Assembly (NCBI GenBank): GCA_041572755.1
Contig: JBFFRY010000004.1
Location: forward strand, 55,165-119,164
Source: JBFELU01 sp041572755
Lineage (GTDB): Bacteria > Actinomycetota > Acidimicrobiia > Spongiisociales > UBA11373
Reading direction: 5' to 3'
DNA length: 64,000 bases
Part shown: one piece after another, positions 50,218-58,990 of the stretch
Position numbering within the stretch: position 1 is the first letter of the stretch
How the letters are laid out: the number at the start of each line of letters is the position of its first letter
Position numbers and translations under genes: made by a program
Notes under the pieces: generated by a model
Databases searched by the model: none
What the model was told of the DNA's origin: nothing
What the model saw: only the letters and a program-made list of their open reading frames with translations

Positions 50218-51366
50218 TCAGTTCGTCCGGCCGCCGATGCTGGTGAGGACTCCTCCGACGAATGCGATCCAGAAGCCGGCTCCGAGGATGTCGAACATGT
50301 CGCCGATCTTCCAGTCGGCGGCTCTGCCGAGTTGGATGAAGAACAGCACGGCGCAGGCCGCTCCGAGGAGCCCGGCAACCACGATTGCCCGGCCCGGAAC
50401 CTTGGGAAGGAAGCCCAGCCCGATCGCCGCCACACCGATGATCACCAGAGCGAGCCCCAGTTCCGGTTGGCTGGGACTCCCCTCACCCCAAAGGACGGCG
50501 AGGGGAAGATCGAACGGCTTCACATCGAAACCCTGGCCGAACGACTCCCAGGGTAGAAACGCCGACAGCAGCAGAGCGATGCCGCCGAGGAGCGGGAGCA
50601 AGCGGATCGAGAGACTCCCGGCTTGCACGACCCCGAATCCGGCCGCCGCCGGCCTTGAGCCGGCGGCGACGGCCCCGCCGCCGCCGAGTTCCAGGAGTCG
50701 ACGCCCGTCGACCCACCCCGTCCAGCCGTTGGAGCCGGTGACGTGGGCCCAGGCACCGCGCATCTCGTCGACCCTGAGTTCGACGCGAGGTTGGAGCGCC
50801 GCGGTGGGGCTCTGGCTCGGATCGGGCTCGGCCCAGGCGTTCATCCCCCCGCTGGGAACCGCGTGGGTCGGCGCCCAAGGCCGGTCGGCTCCCGCGTCCG
50901 TCGACGGAGCCGGGAGCTCCTCGGTCGACTCGACCGGGGGGACCTCTTCCTCGGCGGCTTCCGCGGGTTCGGGCTCGGCTGCGGGTTCCGATGTGGCGAC
51001 CATCGCCTCGTTGAGGGCATCGACGGTTCCGGCGACGTCGCGCACGGCCAGCAGGAAGGTCTGGCGGTTGATGCCCTCTCGAAAGATGGGGTACTCGATG
51101 GTGGTGGTGACGGCGCCGTCGGCCGAGTCGACCGTCCCGCGCACCATCGAACCGCGCCGCGTCAGCAAACGGCGGGCGGCGTCGGCAAATCCCTCGGACG
51201 CCCCCTCACCATGGTGGGCGTGAGAGACCAGGATCCGGTCCTCGTCCACGGTGAGATCGATCCGGAGCGGCGGATCACCGGCAACCTCGATCGTTCCCTC
51301 GGCGAGCTCGAGATCGGGTTCCTCCGCGCACCATCCGGCGATGAGGTCGAGGATGTCATCGCTCAT
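50218..51366 (-). CDS. Four-helix membrane protein with soluble N-domain
   Basis: 382 residues. The N-terminal soluble domain (1-130; LRIDLTVDEDRILVSHAHHGEGASEGFADAARRLL) resembles YbjN/secretion-chaperone-like folds in pattern only. A Pro/Glu/Ala-rich linker and an SH3-like segment (VELRVDEMRGAWAHVTGSNGWTGWVDGRRLLEL) follow. The C-terminal part has about four membrane helices. The function is unknown. ATG at 51366 has AAGGGG upstream; a TAGCTT box lies about 35 nt before it. Confidence 0.65.
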   Translation of the reverse strand: MSDDILDLIAGWCAEEPDLELAEGTIEVAGDPPLRIDLTVDEDRILVSHAHHGEGASEGFADAARRLLTRRGSMVRGTVDSADGAVTTTIEYPIFREGINRQTFLLAVRDVAGTVDALNEAMVATSEPAAEPEPAEAAEEEVPPVESTEELPAPSTDAGADRPWAPTHAVPSGGMNAWAEPDPSQSPTAALQPRVELRVDEMRGAWAHVTGSNGWTGWVDGRRLLELGGGGAVAAGSRPAAAGFGVVQAGSLSIRLLPLLGGIALLLSAFLPWESFGQGFDVKPFDLPLAVLWGEGSPSQPELGLALVIIGVAAIGLGFLPKVPGRAIVVAGLLGAACAVLFFIQLGRAADWKIGDMFDILGAGFWIAFVGGVLTSIGGRTN

Positions 51367-51411
51367 GGGAGCCCCTTCTTCGTCCGGTGTGGGCCCCAAG
51401 CTACCCGCTCG

Positions 51412-51801
51412 CTATGCGGCTGAGTCGACGGCTCCGCTGTGGAGGAGGCCCTCGGCGGCGACCCTGAGATCCTCGGGATCGAAGGGCTTGGTCATGAAGG
51501 CGTCGGCGGAGCCCTCACCGCTGAGGAATCGATCCTCTTCCGTGGCGTGGGCGGTGAGTATGAGAACGGGCACTTCGGCTCCGGCGGGATCCTGCCGTAG
51601 AAGCCGTAGCACCTCCCAACCATCGAAACCGGGAAGCCCTATGTCGAGGATCATCAGTCCCGGGGGGTCTGCCAGGGCGGCGTTGATTCCCTCGGGCCCG
51701 TCTTCGGCGGTTTCGAACCGGCGGTCGAGGCCACGCAGACACACCTCCACCAATCGGCGGATGACGGACGAGTCCTCGACGAGAAGGATGTGATCTGCCA
51801 C
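51412..51801 (-). CDS. Orphan response-regulator receiver
   Basis: 129 residues, a single CheY-like receiver. The acidic pocket ILLVEDSSVIRR, phosphoacceptor LMILDIGLPGFDGWEVL (Asp52), LTAHAT switch residue and FMTKPFDP lysine are all present. There is no output domain and no kinase gene nearby. It may work as a phosphate sink or adaptor. GTG has GGAGG at a 5-nt spacing. Confidence 0.9.
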   Translation of the reverse strand: MADHILLVEDSSVIRRLVEVCLRGLDRRFETAEDGPEGINAALADPPGLMILDIGLPGFDGWEVLRLLRQDPAGAEVPVLILTAHATEEDRFLSGEGSADAFMTKPFDPEDLRVAAEGLLHSGAVDSAA

Positions 51802-51909
51802 GCGGACCTCCGGGTCTCGTTCCCATCATCGGTCGGGGAGAGACCCTGCTTGACCCGCGGGTCGGGGATTTCCCCGGTATCGTCTCGTCCCTGAGGAGAG
51901 GAGCCGGAG

Positions 51910-53043
51910 GTGTTGCGGCGCCCGCCTTTCACGATCGGGATCGAAGAGGAGTACCTGCTGGTCGACCCCGAGACCCGGAATCTCGTCGAGGATCCGCCCG
52001 GGGACCTCATGCAGGAGTGCACCGACGCCCTCGGTCCCCAGGTGACCCACGAGTTTCTGAGGGCCCAGATCGAGGTCGCCACCAAGGTGTGTCGCAACGT
52101 GACCGAAGCGACCGAAGACCTTCACCACCTGCGGCGCACCGTCTGTGAGATCGCCGAGCGATACGGGGTTCGGGCCATCGCGGCCTCGACGCATCCGTTC
52201 GCCGAGTGGAGCCAGCAGCGGGTCACCGAGGACGATCGGTATCAGATGCTGGCCAAGGATCTCCAGCAGGTCGTCCGTCGTCTCGTCATCTGCGGCATGC
52301 ACGTCCACGTGGGGATCGACGACGAGGATCTCCGGATCGACCTGATGAACCAGGTCTCCTACTTCCTTCCCCACCTGTTGGCGTTGACGACGTCTTCGCC
52401 GTTCTGGCACGGGCATCAGACGGGTTTGAAGAGTTACCGAATGAGCGTCTTCTACTCCCTGCCGAGGACGGGATTGCCGGAGCAGTTCACCAGTTGGGGC
52501 GAGTACCGACGGCACGTGGACGTGCTGGTCGGTGCGGGGATCATCGAAGATGCCTCCAAGCTGTGGTGGGACATCCGTCCCAGTGCCAAGTATCCGACGA
52601 TCGAGATGCGCATCGCCGACGTTTGCACCAGGGTCAAGGACGGTGTTGTCGTTGCCTCCCTGTTCCTCTCGTTGCTGGGAATGCTGTATCGGCGGAGAAC
52701 CGAGAACCAGCGGTGGCGCACCTACTCCGACATGCTGGTGTCGGAGAACATATGGCGAGCGCAGCGGTACGGGATCGACGAGCCGCTGGTCGACTTCGGG
52801 CGGGGCCGCCTGGTCCCATATGCCGACCTCCTCGAGGAGATGATCGAGCTGGTGGCCGAGGACGCCGAGGAGTTCGGGTGCCTGGACCAGGTCGCCGATG
52901 CGCGTCGGATCCTGGAGGAGGGGACCAGCGCCGACCGTCAGGTGGCCGCCTACCAACAGGCCGTCGATGCCGGAGAGACCGAGCAGTCGGCACTGCAACG
53001 GGTGGTGGACCTGCTCATCGCCGACACCCGTGAGGGCCTCTAG
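51910..53043 (+). CDS. YbdK-type carboxylate-amine ligase (GCS2 family)
   Basis: 377 residues of the glutamate-cysteine-ligase GCS2 family. The hallmark IGIEEEYLLVDPETRNLV begins it, followed by TEDLHHLRRTVCEIAERYGVRAIAASTHPFAEW, GMHVHVGIDDEDLRI, LLALTTSSPFWHG, GLKSYRMSVFYSLPRTGLP and PTIEMRIADVCTRV. YbdK has weak gamma-glutamylcysteine activity, so its true substrate is uncertain. GTG is set by GAGGAG in the upstream sequence. It is convergent with the DUF2207 gene. Confidence 0.9.
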   Translation: MLRRPPFTIGIEEEYLLVDPETRNLVEDPPGDLMQECTDALGPQVTHEFLRAQIEVATKVCRNVTEATEDLHHLRRTVCEIAERYGVRAIAASTHPFAEWSQQRVTEDDRYQMLAKDLQQVVRRLVICGMHVHVGIDDEDLRIDLMNQVSYFLPHLLALTTSSPFWHGHQTGLKSYRMSVFYSLPRTGLPEQFTSWGEYRRHVDVLVGAGIIEDASKLWWDIRPSAKYPTIEMRIADVCTRVKDGVVVASLFLSLLGMLYRRRTENQRWRTYSDMLVSENIWRAQRYGIDEPLVDFGRGRLVPYADLLEEMIELVAEDAEEFGCLDQVADARRILEEGTSADRQVAAYQQAVDAGETEQSALQRVVDLLIADTREGL

Positions 53044-53046
53044 CCG

Positions 53047-54909
53047 CTACCAGGCGCCGCCGCCCCCGCCGCCCCCCCCGCCGCCTCCGCCACCGGAGAA
53101 CCCGCCGCCTCCACCCGATCCCGATGAGGGTGCGGCGAAGGCGCCGGTGAGAGCCCGCTCGATGCCCGAGATGGCGTTGGAGGAGTGGCCGCCGTAGCCA
53201 TGGTTGCTGTACCAGTAGATCTGGCTGGTGTCTTCGAGTTCGGGTGGGGCTTGGAGCTTGGCCGCCTCGAGAACGTCGTCGGCCACACCGAGGGCGATGG
53301 CGTAGACCAGGTACTCCTCCCACAGTCCCAGGGCGATCGGGGGCGCCTCCTCGAGCCGGCTGAAGTCCTCGAGATAGCGGCGAAACGCCGACCAACGGGC
53401 GTTGAGGAGCGCCCCCTCCTTGGTGCGGCGGACCCACATGCGGCGCATCGGTCGTTCGGCGAGGGCGAAAGCCAGCCCGAGTGCACCGGCGAGAGCGAAT
53501 CCGACCCGGAGGATGTCGGGGTCGAGGCTCTCCCAGATCGCATGCAGCAGGGGGGCGAAGGCGACCCACCCGCCGATCCCGATGACGATGGACATGCCGA
53601 GGAGGATCCACGAGGCCCGCACTCCGGCTTCGTCGAGGAGCTTTCGGCGGACCAGGGCCTTGGAGACCCGGTCTCGGAACGCCTGGTAGGACTTGGCGTT
53701 CTCGGCGGCGTCGCTGCGGATTCGCTTGCGGAACTCGGTGAGCGGTTGGGGTCCATCTTCGAGAACTCTGTTGAGGATGGTCATCGTCGACCGTTCGAAG
53801 TCCCGCATCGGGTCCTTGTCGTCACCGAGCGCGATCTGGAGATCGGAGATCTGCTCGGTGCGCAGACCGGCCCAGGTCTTGCGTTCGATCGATGTCGGCG
53901 CGGCCGTGACCACCCCGCGGCGGATCAGGTCGAAGAGAGTCGCGGTGAACGCCGCCTCATCGACCTTGCCTTGACCGGCGAGGCCGGCGACGAGCGCCGG
54001 TTCGTGGTCGGTGGGTGGTGCGTGCTCGTATTGGAGGTCGTAGCGGATCCGGGGCTCCCGGCCGAAGCGGAGGTAGGACCCGATGAGGGAGAGTGGCACC
54101 AGTCCGGCGGTGAGGGCGACGATCCACAGGGAAGCCGATCGGCCCCGCTCTTCACGCTCGGCCCGCTCGGCGGCGGCCTCCTCTTGGGCGAGGATGCCGG
54201 CGAGGCCGGGTCCGGAGACGACGGTGGCGCCGCCGGTCTCATCGAGTAGGTGCCGGGGGAAGACGACGCGGAACTCGACCCACTGATGATCGGGGACGTC
54301 GGCGGCGGCGAGCGATGGCGAGATCCCGTCGGCCCCGAGCGAAGTGGAACCGTCGACCGTGGCCGGGTGCCCGAAGACCCGGACCTCGCCGGGGGCCGCC
54401 CCTGAGGGGAGGGTCATCGTGGCGGTGAGGTCGTCGAGCGCGGTTCCCCACTCGTCGCCCCACACCTTGAGGTAGACGTCGACGACATCGTCGTAGGCAA
54501 CGGCCAGGCCGCGCATCTCGTAGCGAACGGTGAAGGTCCGCGTCTCGTCGGTCGCCCGGTAGTGCCACACGATGCGGATCCGCGAGCCGAGGCTCTCGAT
54601 GCCGAAGGTGCCGGCGGTGTCGGTCACCCCGAGTACGGTGGAGGCCCCCGGTTCATAGGGGACCCCGTCCTCGAGCACGGTGACGGAGCCGATCGTTTCT
54701 CCCGGTTCTATCGGCACGTCCCGGTAGGCGCCCGAGAAGGAACCGTCGAAGGAGAAGGTGATCCGCTCGGTGATGGTGAGCGTTCCGTCGTCGTCGACCT
54801 CGATCTGGACTTGGGCGTCCGGGAGGGTGAAGCTCTTGGCGGCGGCGACCCCCTGACCGGCGACGAGGACCAGGACGACGACACCGACAACAGCGCCGAG
54901 CCGTCTCAG
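53047..54909 (-). CDS. DUF2207 membrane protein, probable CTG start
   Basis: About 620 residues if translation begins at CTG 54909-54907, which overlaps the lemA stop (CTGA). The next in-frame ordinary codon is GTG at 54717, which would remove the signal peptide RRLGAVVGVVVLVLVAGQGVAAA and the conserved strand TLTITERITFSFDGSFSGAYRD. The DUF2207 domain is extracytoplasmic, then a helix (SLWIVALTAGLVPLSLIGSYL), a cytoplasmic domain and two more helices. The C-terminus is a glycine run, GGGGFSGGGGGGGGGGGGGAW. The function is unknown. It is paired with lemA, as in many bacteria. Confidence 0.8.
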   Translation of the reverse strand: MRRLGAVVGVVVLVLVAGQGVAAAKSFTLPDAQVQIEVDDDGTLTITERITFSFDGSFSGAYRDVPIEPGETIGSVTVLEDGVPYEPGASTVLGVTDTAGTFGIESLGSRIRIVWHYRATDETRTFTVRYEMRGLAVAYDDVVDVYLKVWGDEWGTALDDLTATMTLPSGAAPGEVRVFGHPATVDGSTSLGADGISPSLAAADVPDHQWVEFRVVFPRHLLDETGGATVVSGPGLAGILAQEEAAAERAEREERGRSASLWIVALTAGLVPLSLIGSYLRFGREPRIRYDLQYEHAPPTDHEPALVAGLAGQGKVDEAAFTATLFDLIRRGVVTAAPTSIERKTWAGLRTEQISDLQIALGDDKDPMRDFERSTMTILNRVLEDGPQPLTEFRKRIRSDAAENAKSYQAFRDRVSKALVRRKLLDEAGVRASWILLGMSIVIGIGGWVAFAPLLHAIWESLDPDILRVGFALAGALGLAFALAERPMRRMWVRRTKEGALLNARWSAFRRYLEDFSRLEEAPPIALGLWEEYLVYAIALGVADDVLEAAKLQAPPELEDTSQIYWYSNHGYGGHSSNAISGIERALTGAFAAPSSGSGGGGGFSGGGGGGGGGGGGGAW

Positions 54910-55454
54910 AAGTCCGCCCTCGGCACGCTGCGAGCGTCGTCTTCCACCTCGAAGAACTCCCGGGTCCGGAATCGGGCGATCGCAGCGACCAGGTTGGAGG
55001 GCACCGTCTGCACGGTGTTGTTGTAGGTGAGAACGCTGTCGTTGTAGATCTGGCGGGCGATGGCGATGCGATCCTCGGTTTCACCGAGCTGGCGTTGCAG
55101 GTCCTGGAAGTTCTCGCTGGCCCGCAGCTCCGGGTACTGCTCCACGAGGGCGAACAACCGTCGCAGCATCGATCCCACCATTCCCTCGGCTTCAGCCTGG
55201 TCGGCCACCGAGGCGGCCTGTTGGGCGGTGTTCCGGGCGGCGACGACGGCTTCGAAGGTTTCCTGCTCGTGGGCGGCATACCCCTTGACGGTCTCCACCA
55301 GATTGGGGATGAGGTCGTAGCGCCGTCGCAGTTGCACGTCGACTTGAGCCCAGGCGTTGTCGACCCGGTTGCGGCGGCGCACGAGCCGGTTGTAGATGAT
55401 GAGGAAGCCGCCGACGAGTGCCACGGCGACGACCACGACGATGATGAGCACCAT
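54906..55454 (-). CDS. lemA: LemA family protein
   Basis: 182 residues. One N-terminal helix (VLIIVVVVAVALVGGFLIIYN) precedes the coiled LemA domain: RRNRVDNAWAQVDVQLRRRYDLIPNLVETVKGYAAHEQETFEAV, ALVEQYPELRASENFQDLQRQLGETEDRIAIARQIYND, TYNNTVQTVPSNLVA. ATG is placed 6 nt after TAGCAT. LemA proteins are membrane-anchored helical bundles of unclear function. The downstream DUF2207 gene overlaps its stop. Confidence 0.92.
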   Translation of the reverse strand: MVLIIVVVVAVALVGGFLIIYNRLVRRRNRVDNAWAQVDVQLRRRYDLIPNLVETVKGYAAHEQETFEAVVAARNTAQQAASVADQAEAEGMVGSMLRRLFALVEQYPELRASENFQDLQRQLGETEDRIAIARQIYNDSVLTYNNTVQTVPSNLVAAIARFRTREFFEVEDDARSVPRADF

Positions 55455-55460
55455 GGACGG

Positions 55461-55466
55461 ATGCTA
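55461..55466 (-). promoter_or_regulatory. -10 box TAGCAT, leaderless start of lemA
   Basis: TAGCAT, 6 nt before the ATG at 55454; no Shine-Dalgarno site. Confidence 0.55.
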
Positions 55467-55485
55467 TCGGAGCGAAGGTGGTCAC

Positions 55486-55491
55486 TACCAT
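55486..55491 (+). promoter_or_regulatory. -10 box TACCAT of tldD (with leader)
   Basis: TACCAT, 26 nt before the ATG at 55518; GTGGAGG lies in the leader. It is divergent from the lemA promoter 20 bp away. Confidence 0.45.
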
Positions 55492-55517
55492 CACCGCCCC
55501 GCACTCTGTGGAGGCCC

Positions 55518-56957
55518 ATGTTCGAATACGCTGCCGCCGCCGTTGACGGCGCCCTCGGCGCCGGGGCCCGGTACGCCGACGCCAGGGTCGTCGTGGTCGG
55601 ATCGGAGACGATCCAGGTTCGCAACGGTCAGGTCGAGTCGATCGACCGGTCCGAGACCGCCGGGGTCGGCGTTCGGGCGCTCATCGGTTCCTCGTGGGGC
55701 TTCTCTGCCGCCGCGGATCTGACCGATGTCGCGGCCGGTGCTGCAGGCGCCCGCGCCGCCGCGGTGGCTCGCGCTTCGGCCCTCGTGCCCGGCGAGCCGC
55801 TGCAACTCGCCGACGTGCCGGTGGTCGAGGCCGAGTATGAGACACCCCACACCGAATCTCCCCTCGAGGTGCCGCTGACCGAGAAGGTCGACCTGCTGGT
55901 GGGAGTGACCGAGACCATGACCTCAGTCGAGGGGGTTGCCCTGGCGACTGCGACCCTCGCCTTCTGGGATACAGAGAAGTGGTTCGTGTCCTCGCAGGGT
56001 CACCGGATCCATCAGCGGATCGTCGAGTCGGGCGGGGGCTTCGACGCGACCGCCATCGGGGAGCGGGAAACCCAGCGCCGCTCCTTCCCCCAGTCTTTCG
56101 GCCAGTACGAGACCGGCGGGTACGAGGTGATTCGAAAGTGGGACTTCGCCGGAAACGCTCTTCGGATCGCTGAGGAGGCGGCGGCGCTGCTCACCGCCGA
56201 CGAGTGTCCCGAGGGGGAGAAGCAGCTGATCCTGGAGGGCAGCCAGTTGGCGCTGCAGATCCACGAATCGGTGGGCCATGCCATCGAACTGGATCGCATT
56301 CTCGGGTGGGAGGCCGCCTTCGCAGGCACTTCGCATCTCGAACTGCCTCGCCTCCGCTCCCATCGCTACGGCAGCGAGCTGATGCAGGTCACCGCCGACG
56401 CCACGCTCCCCGGTGCTCTCGGTACCTTCGGGTACGACGACGAGGGGACTCCGGCGCAGCGGGTGCCGATCGTCGAAGATGGGATCTGGGTGGGAGTGCT
56501 CTCCGGCCGGGACTCGGCCGCCCTGGCCGGACTTCCGCCCGGGGGGATGGTGCGGGGTGACGGTCACAATCGACTCCCCATGGTGCGCATGACCAATGTG
56601 GGGCTGCTTCCCGGTGACTCGTCCCTCGAGGAGATCATCGCCGACACGAAGGACGGCATCTACATGGCGACCAATCGTTCCTGGTCGATCGACGACCGCC
56701 GCCTCAACTTCCAGTTCGGGACGGAGATCGGCTGGGAGGTGAAGAACGGCAAGTTGGGTCGGATGCTCAAGAACCCCACGTACACCGGGATCACCCCTTT
56801 GTTCTGGGCCGAACTCGACCGGCTCGCCGGTGAGGACGAGTGGGTGCACTGGGGCACCCCGAACTGCGGCAAGGGCCAGCCGATGCAGGTAGCCCACACC
56901 GGACATTCGGCTTCACCGGGCCGTTTCGGCACCGTGAGGGTGGGGGTGCGGGGATGA
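55518..56957 (+). CDS. tldD: TldD-type metalloprotease subunit
   Basis: 479 residues. The metal site HESVGHAIELDRILG (HExxxH), the N-terminal RNGQVESIDRSETAGVGVRALIGSSWGFSAA and the C-terminal NRLPMVRMTNVGLLPGDSSLEEIIADTKDGIYM are typical of TldD. TldD with TldE forms a hetero-oligomeric peptidase that trims unfolded peptides and leader peptides. Its stop overlaps the tldE ATG (ATGA), so the subunits are translationally coupled. Confidence 0.92.
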   Translation: MFEYAAAAVDGALGAGARYADARVVVVGSETIQVRNGQVESIDRSETAGVGVRALIGSSWGFSAAADLTDVAAGAAGARAAAVARASALVPGEPLQLADVPVVEAEYETPHTESPLEVPLTEKVDLLVGVTETMTSVEGVALATATLAFWDTEKWFVSSQGHRIHQRIVESGGGFDATAIGERETQRRSFPQSFGQYETGGYEVIRKWDFAGNALRIAEEAAALLTADECPEGEKQLILEGSQLALQIHESVGHAIELDRILGWEAAFAGTSHLELPRLRSHRYGSELMQVTADATLPGALGTFGYDDEGTPAQRVPIVEDGIWVGVLSGRDSAALAGLPPGGMVRGDGHNRLPMVRMTNVGLLPGDSSLEEIIADTKDGIYMATNRSWSIDDRRLNFQFGTEIGWEVKNGKLGRMLKNPTYTGITPLFWAELDRLAGEDEWVHWGTPNCGKGQPMQVAHTGHSASPGRFGTVRVGVRG

Positions 56958-58285
56958 CCGACTACCAGGCGATCGCTGACCGGCTCGTGGAGATGGTTGG
57001 GTCACGGGGTGAATGCGAGGCGACCGTGGGTGGCGGTGAGACGGCTCTCACCCGCTTCGCCAACAGCTTCATCCACCAGAACGTGGGCGATTCGGGACAC
57101 ACGGCCGATCTCCGCGTGGCGGTGGACGGCCGGGTCGCCCGGGGGACCACCAACCGGCTCGATGACGAGTCGCTGTCCTCGCTGGTGGAACGCACGCTGG
57201 AGGTGGCTTCGTTGTCGCCCGTTGACCCGGAGTGGCCCGGGCTCGCTCCCTCTGCTCCGGTTCCTGCCGTGGACCACTGGGACCAGGCGACGGCTGCGAC
57301 GACCCCGGAGGTCCGGGCGGATCTCGTGCGGGCCTTCGTCGACGCCGGTGGGAGCATGCTGGCCGCCGGGTACTGCGATACAGAGGCGACCACGACGGCT
57401 TTTGCCAACAGCACCGGTCAGCGGGCGGTGGGGCGCTCGACCCGGGCCACCCTGGACGGGATCCAGCGGAGCCCGACGAGCGCCGGGTCGGCCCATCAGA
57501 CCTCGTCCTCGATCGGGAGCCTCGACGGGACCGCCGCCGGGACCCTTGCGGCGGAGCGGGCCACCACCGGACTCGAGCCGTACGACACCAAGCCGGGTGA
57601 GTACGAGGTGGTGTTGGCCCCGGAGTGCACGGCGACGATCGCCATCTTTCTGGCGTTCTACGGGTTCAACGGCAAACAGGTGGCCGAGGGGCAGTCCTTC
57701 GTCGAACTGGGAGCCCGGCAGTTCGATCCGGGAGTTTCGATTTGGGACGATTCCACCGACGACGATGCCCTCGGCATCGGATTCGACTCGGAGGGAACAC
57801 CGAAACAGAGGGTCGATCTGGTGCGCGACGGCGTGACGGTCGGCATCGCTCACGATCGGCGGACGGCACTCCGGCTCGGCGGTGAATCGACCGGCCACGC
57901 CCTCCCCGGGGCCGAGTCGCGGGGTCCGGTGCCGGAGAACCTCGTGTTCGGCGATGGTGCGAGCTCCGTCGAGTCGATGATCGCCTCGGTCGATCGCGGT
58001 CTGTATGTGGCGACCTTCAACTACTGCCGGATCCTCGACCCGAAGACCCAAGTCGTCACGGGCCTCACCCGCAACGGGACGTTCATGATCGAGAACGGGG
58101 CGATCACCGGAGCCGTCACCAATCTCCGGTTCACTCAATCCTTCGTGGAAGCGCTCGGAGCCGATCGGGTGCTGGGGATCGGGGATGATCGGCGTTTCGC
58201 CGACTCGGAGTTCGGCGCCGGACTGGTGCGCGCTCCCAGCCTGCACCTGGCCGGCTGGAACTTCACGGGAGGAGCCGAAGGGTGA
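56954..58285 (+). CDS. tldE: TldE/PmbA-type metalloprotease subunit
   Basis: 443 residues. It has the PmbA/TldD plan (ALTRFANSFIHQNVGDSGHTADLRVAVDGRVARGTTNRLDD, GFDSEGTPKQRVDLVRDGVTVGIAHDRRTA, ESMIASVDRGLYVATFNYCRILDPKTQVVTGLTRNGTFMIENGAI) but lacks the HExxxH metal motif, as expected for the non-catalytic TldE partner. ATG overlaps the tldD stop. It overlaps the small downstream gene by 4 nt (GTGA). Confidence 0.9.
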   Translation: MTDYQAIADRLVEMVGSRGECEATVGGGETALTRFANSFIHQNVGDSGHTADLRVAVDGRVARGTTNRLDDESLSSLVERTLEVASLSPVDPEWPGLAPSAPVPAVDHWDQATAATTPEVRADLVRAFVDAGGSMLAAGYCDTEATTTAFANSTGQRAVGRSTRATLDGIQRSPTSAGSAHQTSSSIGSLDGTAAGTLAAERATTGLEPYDTKPGEYEVVLAPECTATIAIFLAFYGFNGKQVAEGQSFVELGARQFDPGVSIWDDSTDDDALGIGFDSEGTPKQRVDLVRDGVTVGIAHDRRTALRLGGESTGHALPGAESRGPVPENLVFGDGASSVESMIASVDRGLYVATFNYCRILDPKTQVVTGLTRNGTFMIENGAITGAVTNLRFTQSFVEALGADRVLGIGDDRRFADSEFGAGLVRAPSLHLAGWNFTGGAEG

Positions 58286-58512
58286 GCGGGGATCCGGTGG
58301 TTGTCCGTTCGTATGGGGGCCCCGGCGGCTGGTCCCATGCCGAGTTGGACGCGGCACTGCTGGCATCGGCCGGGATCGCCGCCACGATCGAAGGCGATGC
58401 CCACCACCACGCACCGCTGTTCGGAGGCGACCAGGTGCGGCTGGTGGTGGCCTCCCCGGACTACGACGCTGCTCGGGAGATCTTGGAGGCGCCCTCCGGC
58501 GACGCCCCCTAG
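58282..58512 (+). CDS. Small DUF2007-like protein
   Basis: 76 residues. PVVVRSYGGPGGWSHAELDAALLASAGIAATIEGD and DQVRLVVASPDYDAAREILEAPS follow the DUF2007 (putative signal-transducing) pattern, one short alpha/beta unit. GTG at 58282 overlaps the tldE stop (GTGA), so it is the third gene of that operon. Its stop overlaps that of arfB by 4 nt. Confidence 0.75.
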   Translation: MSGDPVVVRSYGGPGGWSHAELDAALLASAGIAATIEGDAHHHAPLFGGDQVRLVVASPDYDAAREILEAPSGDAP

Positions 58513-58934
58513 TTGGGTTCGGGAGGCCGCCGCAGCCGCTTCTTGAGAGAGTGGCGGCGCTTGGATTCGACCCGCCGCCGCCGGGCTGACGCAGTGGGAC
58601 TCGTGGCGACCCGGGAAGTCGGAGTACGGGTGGCGTCGCGCAGCAGTTCGGCCATGCGGCGGCGGGCGATCTGGCGGTTGCGCCACTGCGAGCGGCTCTC
58701 ATCGACCGTCACGGTGACCACGCCGTTGCGGGCTCGGCCGCCGAGACGGCGCAACATGTGGGTCTTGGTCGGCTCGGGGATGGATGGGCTCTCCTGGAGA
58801 TCGAAGGAGAGCTCGGCCCGGCTGGATGCCCGATTGGCGTGCTGGCCCCCCGGTCCACCGGACGCGTCGAAGCGCCAGTGGAGCTCCCTGCCGGGGACCA
58901 CGAGATCGTCGTTGATCGCTATCGCGTCGGTCAT
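58509..58934 (-). CDS. arfB: Alternative ribosome-rescue factor (ArfB-like)
   Basis: 141 residues. The RF-1 domain GGQ motif is in FDASGGPGGQHANRASSRAELSFDL, which releases peptide from stalled ribosomes. The codon-recognition domains of release factors are missing. The C-terminal tail is basic (ARRRRVESKRRHSLKKRLRRPP), as in ArfB, which inserts its tail into the mRNA channel. ATG has GGTGAG upstream. It is divergent from hutH. Confidence 0.88.
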   Translation of the reverse strand: MTDAIAINDDLVVPGRELHWRFDASGGPGGQHANRASSRAELSFDLQESPSIPEPTKTHMLRRLGGRARNGVVTVTVDESRSQWRNRQIARRRMAELLRDATRTPTSRVATSPTASARRRRVESKRRHSLKKRLRRPPEPN

Positions 58935-58977
58935 CTCACCGGGGGACGGGGCGCCCCGAAGTGTACGTGGGGGCCGG

Positions 58978-58983
58978 TAGTCT
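58978..58983 (+). promoter_or_regulatory. -10 box TAGTCT, leaderless start of hutH
   Basis: TAGTCT, 7 nt before the GTG at 58991; no Shine-Dalgarno site. Confidence 0.6.
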
Positions 58984-58990
58984 CGTCGGC

